Source: Ferrovibrio sp035304305
GTDB taxonomy: Bacteria; Pseudomonadota; Alphaproteobacteria; Ferrovibrionales; Ferrovibrionaceae
Direction of reading: 5' to 3'
DNA length: 10,908 nucleotides
Assembly (NCBI RefSeq): GCF_035304305.1
Contig: NZ_DATGQG010000169.1
Span: forward strand, 1-10,908
Below are positions 7,305-10,908 of the stretch, piece after piece (positions within the stretch are counted from its first letter, which is position 1; each line of letters opens with the position of its first letter). The translations under genes were made by a program, and so were the position numbers. Under the pieces are notes generated by a model. That model searched no databases. It was not told the origin of the DNA and saw only the letters and a list, made by a program, of their open reading frames with translations.

Positions 7305-8752
7305 TGCACGGTTTCCTGCCTGAGTGGCGGCGCCGCCAGACGCGAGGCCGCGGTCACCTCGTCCATCGCGCGGGCGATGTCGATGAGACCGACCTCGTCG
7401 CCCCAGCGTCCCACGACGTGAATGCCGATCGGCAGGCCGTTGGTATGGAGGCTGTGGGGCAGGCTGAGCGCGGGATGGCCGGTCACGTTGTAGGGAATGG
7501 TGTAGGGGTACCATTCATCGCGCAGCGAGCCGATCTCCTTCCCGTCCAGAACGAAGGGACCGTGCTGGTTCTGGGTGATTGGCAGCGCCGTTCCCGCCGT
7601 GGTGGGCATGAGCAGGTAGTCGGCCTGCGCGAAGAGTGCGTCGACCCGCTGATACAGCCTGGTCCGCTCCTGCATGTCGGCACCGATTCTCGTGATGTCG
7701 ATCTCCTGCGCCTCCTCCACGATGCGCACGAAGGAAGGATCGAGTTCCTCCCTCTGCTCGGCGACCATCCTGGTATAGCGGGCCGCCTGATTGACGCGGA
7801 GCAGGCGCCGCGCCACGTCGAGAGACCATTCGAAGGTGCTGCCGTCGAATTCCTCAACCACCGCCCCGGCGGCTTCGAGCTTGCGGCCGGTGTCCTCCAG
7901 CGCAGCCTCGATCTCCGGATCAAGGTAACGGTTCGAATAGCGGCGGATCATCAGGAAGCGCCTGCCTGCCACACTGGGCCGCTCCGCCAGCGGGGGCATC
8001 GGCGGGAAGTACCGACTCCAGGGGTCGCCGGCATGAGGCGCGCTCATGGCACGGAGACCGATGCCAAGATCCTCCGGCATCCTCGCCATGATGCCGTTGT
8101 AGACCATCAGATTGAAGACATCGCTCGCGCCGTCGTTGGGCACGCGGCCGAGGCTCGGCTTGAGGCCATAGACGCCGCATACCGCAGCGGGAATCCGGCT
8201 TGAGCCGGCTCCGTCGGTCGTGATCGCAATCGGCCCCAGGCCGAGGGCGACGGCGACCGCCGCGCCACCACTGGATCCACCGCAGGAGCGCTGGATATTC
8301 CATGGATTGCCCGTCGCGCCGTGCAGCGGGCTGTCCGTCATGATCTTGTGGCCGAATTCCGGCGTGGTCGACTTGCCGAAAATGATGCCGCCTGCCGCCC
8401 GCACCTGGGCAACACAGGTCGCATCGGCGGCAGGCACATGATCGGCATACAGCCTGCATCCGTAGGCCGTCCGCATTCCAGCCGTATTGATAAGGTCCTT
8501 CACGGAAACCGGGACACCGCCGAGGGGGCGCGATCCCTGCTGCCCCTTAGCAAGGGCTTCATCGACGGCCTTCGCCGCCTTCAGGGCAGCCTCCTGATCG
8601 AGATAGGCGAAGGCATTATAGGCCTTGAAGCGTTCCGCACGCCGGAACAGATCCTCGATCACCTCGCGCGCGGAGTAGCGCTTCGCCTCGAGGCCACGCT
8701 TGAGCTCGGTTATGGACTGGCCCGCAAGGCCGCGGTCGATGGCCGTCATCAT
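7301..8752 (-). CDS. Amidase-signature hydrolase inside the ABC importer operon
   Basis: This 483-residue enzyme of the amidase signature family (GatA/malonamidase/FAAH type) should hydrolyse an amide to an acid plus ammonia or an amine in the cytoplasm; there is no signal peptide. The Ser-cisSer-Lys triad can be placed: Lys85 in VPVSVKDLINTAG, cis-Ser160 in CGGSSGGAAVA and nucleophile Ser184 in TTDGAGSSRIPAA. The spacings of 75 and 24 residues match those I recall for GatA. The C-terminal LPIGIHVVGRWGDE is also typical. The start at 8752 gives ATGA overlap with the ATPase stop; the second ATG (8749) is possible, while the open frame to 8806 is just ATPase coding sequence. Position between ATPase and permease, with both junctions overlapping, suggests it acts on the imported compound. 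The substrate is not readable. Ser185 replaces the usual Leu/Ile/Val/Met of the signature pattern. Confidence 0.92.
   Translation of the reverse strand: MMTAIDRGLAGQSITELKRGLEAKRYSAREVIEDLFRRAERFKAYNAFAYLDQEAALKAAKAVDEALAKGQQGSRPLGGVPVSVKDLINTAGMRTAYGCRLYADHVPAADATCVAQVRAAGGIIFGKSTTPEFGHKIMTDSPLHGATGNPWNIQRSCGGSSGGAAVAVALGLGPIAITTDGAGSSRIPAAVCGVYGLKPSLGRVPNDGASDVFNLMVYNGIMARMPEDLGIGLRAMSAPHAGDPWSRYFPPMPPLAERPSVAGRRFLMIRRYSNRYLDPEIEAALEDTGRKLEAAGAVVEEFDGSTFEWSLDVARRLLRVNQAARYTRMVAEQREELDPSFVRIVEEAQEIDITRIGADMQERTRLYQRVDALFAQADYLLMPTTAGTALPITQNQHGPFVLDGKEIGSLRDEWYPYTIPYNVTGHPALSLPHSLHTNGLPIGIHVVGRWGDEVGLIDIARAMDEVTAASRLAAPPLRQETVQ
7312..7317 (-). promoter_or_regulatory. Ribosome binding site deciding the permease 1 start
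   Basis: AGGAAA on the minus strand lies 7 bases before the ATG at 7304, inside the last codons of the amidase gene. It supports the short start over the longer open frame and points to translational coupling with the amidase. Confidence 0.6.
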
Positions 8753-9864
8753 GCCCCCCGGCCTGCAAAAACGTGAATCCTGTCGCTGGCAATGGCGAGC
8801 CGGCATTCGTCTCCCACCCGGGGAACCCGTCCGTCCAGATCGTGGGTCATCATCAGCGACGTGATCGTTTCACCTCCGGTCATGAAGGAGATGCGGGAAA
8901 CCGCGCCAAGCGGCAGGATGTCCGTTACCCTGGCCGAAAGGCCGACCCGGTCAGAATCATCCGTGCCCGCCGTCCCGACCGAGACATCCTCAAGACGGAA
9001 GCAGATCATGCAGTCCATGCCGGCCGACAGACGCTGGGCGGCCAGATTGGCGGCAGGCAGCCGGATCACACCGGCATCGCTCTGGATCTCGGCCGTCTTC
9101 TCATCCGCTCGCACGACCTTCCCCGGCAGGGCATTGATGTCGCCGATAAACCGCGAGACGAAGAAATTTGCCGGCTTGTCATAGATCTGGCGGGGCGTTC
9201 CGACCTGCTGCAGCGCACCTTTGTTCATGACGACGATGGTGTCCGACATCACCGTCGCCTCTTCCTGGTCGTGGGTCACATAAATGAAGGTGGTGCCGAG
9301 ACTCTTCTGGATCCGCTTCAGCTCGACCTGCAGCTGCTTCTTCAGCTGCAGGTCCAGTGCGCTGAGCGGCTCGTCGAGCAGCAGAATAGCCGGTTCGAGA
9401 ACGAGGGACCGGGCAAGCGCCACGCGCTGCTTCTGCCCGCCGGAAAGCTGATTGATGCGCCGCGTATGCAGTCCGTTCAGGCCAACGAGATCGATAAAGC
9501 GCATGACCCGCTGGTCAATCTCCGCCGCCGGCCGTTTCCTGAGGCGCAGGCCATAAGCGACGTTTTCGTATACCGTCAGATGGGGAAACAGCGCGAGATT
9601 CTGGAAGACCATGCCGATCGGGCGATTCTGCGTGGCGACGCCCGCCATGCTGACCCCGTTGATCCGGATTTCTCCGCGAGAAGGCTCAATGAAGCCGGCA
9701 ATCAGCCGCAGAAGCGTGGTTTTGCCACATCCCGAAGGCCCCAGCAGGGTTACAAAGCTGCCCGGTTCGATGCGAAGCGACACCTCCCGCAGGACTTCGG
9801 TGTCGCCGTAGGACTTGCTCACCCCGGCAACATCAATGCTGCCGGTCTTCTTTTCGTTGATCAT
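8749..9864 (-). CDS. ABC importer ATPase (PotA-like)
   Basis: This 371-residue cytoplasmic ATPase powers the importer. Counted from the ATG at 9864, it shows Walker A GPSGCGKTT (42-50, Lys48), Q-loop Gln88 in MVFQNLALFPH, the signature LSGGQKQRVALARS (140-153), Walker B ILLLDEP (160-166, catalytic Glu165) and the H-loop His198 in YVTHDQEEA. After about residue 240 comes a C-terminal TOBE-type regulatory domain containing CFRLEDVSV, as in PotA, MalK and FbpC. A TTG 12 bases earlier (9876) is in frame but has no ribosome site, so the ATG is preferred. It follows the binding-protein gene after a hairpin and overlaps the amidase start by 4 nt. Confidence 0.94.
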   Translation of the reverse strand: MINEKKTGSIDVAGVSKSYGDTEVLREVSLRIEPGSFVTLLGPSGCGKTTLLRLIAGFIEPSRGEIRINGVSMAGVATQNRPIGMVFQNLALFPHLTVYENVAYGLRLRKRPAAEIDQRVMRFIDLVGLNGLHTRRINQLSGGQKQRVALARSLVLEPAILLLDEPLSALDLQLKKQLQVELKRIQKSLGTTFIYVTHDQEEATVMSDTIVVMNKGALQQVGTPRQIYDKPANFFVSRFIGDINALPGKVVRADEKTAEIQSDAGVIRLPAANLAAQRLSAGMDCMICFRLEDVSVGTAGTDDSDRVGLSARVTDILPLGAVSRISFMTGGETITSLMMTHDLDGRVPRVGDECRLAIASDRIHVFAGRGA

Positions 9865-9885
9865 GATCACTCGCAATCGGGAAAC

Positions 9886-9909
9886 GGGGCGCCGCGGTCG
9901 CGGCGCCCC
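9886..9909 (-). repeat. Intercistronic GC-rich hairpin between binding-protein and ATPase genes
   Basis: GGGGCGCCGC (9886-9895) pairs perfectly with GCGGCGCCCC (9900-9909) around a 4-base loop, a 10-bp all-GC stem. It begins 6 bases after the binding-protein stop and ends 21 bases before the ATPase start. No T run follows in the direction of transcription, so it is not a full intrinsic terminator. In binding-protein operons such hairpins commonly protect the upstream mRNA from 3' decay and reduce downstream expression, giving excess binding protein; that role here is inferred from position. Confidence 0.75.
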
Positions 9910-9915
9910 TGCACG

Positions 9916-10908
9916 TCAGCGGGGGGCGTTCGCCATCATTTTCTCGACCATGTTGACCCGCTCCTCATTCTCTTCGACGATCTTGCTCCAGTCCGGAGCA
10001 TAGACCACCTTCATCAGGTCTTCCTGGGTAATCCCGAAGGTCTCCTGGAAGTCGGCGGGCCATTTGGCCGTCTTGTTGGTCGGAAGACCGCCGCCCAGCG
10101 TTGCCGCCTTAACCTGGGGTTCGGCGCGCAGCTGGAAGTCGATGAACTTGGCGGTGTTGGCGCGGTTCTTCACACCCTTCGGCGAGACGGTGGCGTAGGC
10201 GAGCATCAGCACACCCTCCTTGGGGATCGCCATTTCCACATTCTTCACGCCCTCGCGCTTCAGGTGCCAGACGCGGGTCGAATAGAAGGGAACGGCCGCC
10301 ACCTCGCCCCGGGTCAGCAGCGTGTTCATATGCGCAAGCGAGGTATAGGTGGTCAGCGTGTTGGCGATGACCTTCTCCAGGATCGGCAGACCCGGCTTGA
10401 TATCGTCGGCACTGCCGCCGTTCGCCCTGGCCAGCATCACCAGATCATAGGGCGCGGCGTAGACAGGCCTGGTGATCGACAGCTTACCCTTCCATTTCGG
10501 GTCGCCGAGATTGTTCCAGGACGCGAAGTCCTCCCTCTTCGCAAGGTCGCTGTTGTAGGCGATGCCGTAGAAGCCGAAATAGGACGGTACGCCAACAACC
10601 TTGTTGTTCTTGTCCCGCACGATGATGTTATCGGGAATTTCCGCCAGATGCGGCAGTTCCTTGTCGTCGAACGGTTCGAGAAGTCCCTGCTTCGCGAGCG
10701 CCACAGCCTCGAAGTAGGTCACGGTCGCGGTGCTGTACTGAGACGCCGCCGCCGGTGAGCGGATGACACCGGCCGTATTGGGCACTTCGGCGATCTTGAC
10801 CGGGATCTTGGTGGCCGCGGTGAAGGGTTCGGCGTAGGCCGTGCGGGTGGTGGCGGCGCCGCCACCGCCCCATGTCGCATGAACCAGTTCGTCGGCAGCG
10901 TTGGCCTG
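9916..10908 (-). CDS. ABC importer periplasmic solute-binding protein (PotD-like), N-terminus cut by window edge
   Basis: The frame stays open to base 10908, giving 330 residues; by the usual length of about 345-360 only part of the signal peptide is missing. The first visible residues QANAADELVHATWGGGG fit the end of a signal peptide (cleavage after ANA) followed by the WGG-type start of family 1 extracellular binding proteins for polyamines and opines. Later features fit the class: GVPSYFGFYGIAYNSDL, WNNLGDPKWKGKLSI, a C-terminal NTAKFIDFQLRAEPQ and GGGLPTNKTA. A GTG at 10785 is internal and not the start. No lipobox cysteine is visible, so it is probably soluble in the periplasm. As first gene of the operon it delivers the ligand to the two permeases. 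The ligand is unknown; the partner amidase suggests an amide-containing amino compound. Confidence 0.92.
   Translation of the reverse strand, partial: QANAADELVHATWGGGGAATTRTAYAEPFTAATKIPVKIAEVPNTAGVIRSPAAASQYSTATVTYFEAVALAKQGLLEPFDDKELPHLAEIPDNIIVRDKNNKVVGVPSYFGFYGIAYNSDLAKREDFASWNNLGDPKWKGKLSITRPVYAAPYDLVMLARANGGSADDIKPGLPILEKVIANTLTTYTSLAHMNTLLTRGEVAAVPFYSTRVWHLKREGVKNVEMAIPKEGVLMLAYATVSPKGVKNRANTAKFIDFQLRAEPQVKAATLGGGLPTNKTAKWPADFQETFGITQEDLMKVVYAPDWSKIVEENEERVNMVEKMMANAPR

Noticed and set aside
6051..7421. Long plus-strand open frame (456 codons) opposite both permeases
   Set aside because: The translation is an Arg/Gln/His/Asp/Glu-rich low-complexity sequence, the mirror of hydrophobic permease codons. 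It has no domain.
7305..7514. N-terminal extension of permease 1 to an ATG at 7514
   Set aside because: The extra 70 residues are Arg/Pro-rich and lie over amidase codons; the ATG at 7304 has a ribosome site, an ATGA overlap and begins the hydrophobic segment.
8753..8806. Longer amidase start at 8806
   Set aside because: The 18 extra residues overlap the ATPase C-terminus in another frame; ATGA at 8752 is the pattern used at the other junctions.
9865..9876. TTG start of the ATPase at 9876
   Set aside because: No ribosome site precedes it, and the ATG four codons later gives the usual N-terminus.
8773..10758. Very long open frame (661 codons) on the plus strand opposite the binding-protein, ATPase and amidase start
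   Set aside because: It is antisense to well-recognised genes, its translation matches no family I know, and it is rich in Arg, His, Gly and Asp as expected from GC-rich antisense codon bias.

Overview
The window is GC-rich and densely coded, with 4-nt start/stop overlaps and protein families typical of a soil or aquatic proteobacterium, most likely an alphaproteobacterium; the taxon is inferred from gene content and composition only. It holds ten protein genes, two of them cut by the window edges. I see no RNA gene, insertion sequence, CRISPR array or phage gene, and no gap over 300 bases without a gene.

Left part (1-1860): the 3' end of a plus-strand omega-amino acid:pyruvate aminotransferase meets a minus-strand two-gene unit, a non-metal ArsR-type repressor followed by an AHSA1/SRPBCC protein. 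A perfect hairpin with A and T tracts on both flanks separates the converging genes. The repressor promoter carries three 'ACTTAAT' half-sites between the -35 and -10, probably its own operator.

Middle (1964-5660): a LysR-type regulator is transcribed away from a minus-strand pair that overlaps by 4 nt, a PuuB/DadA-like FAD amine or amino-acid oxidoreductase and a class III (GSA-aminomutase-like) aminotransferase. The gap between regulator and oxidoreductase carries three CATTCCT half-sites.

Right part (5664-10908): a minus-strand operon for a polyamine/opine-type ABC importer in the order solute-binding protein, ATPase, amidase, permease 1, permease 2. The amidase-signature enzyme sits between the ATPase and the first permease, joined to both by ATGA overlaps. 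A 10-bp hairpin separates the binding-protein gene from the ATPase gene.

Taken together, 1964-10908 reads as one uptake-and-breakdown locus for an amide-containing nitrogen compound: periplasmic capture, import, cytoplasmic amide hydrolysis, FAD-dependent oxidation of an amine or amino acid, and transamination, probably under the LysR regulator. The families are clear. The substrate and the order of enzyme steps are inference.
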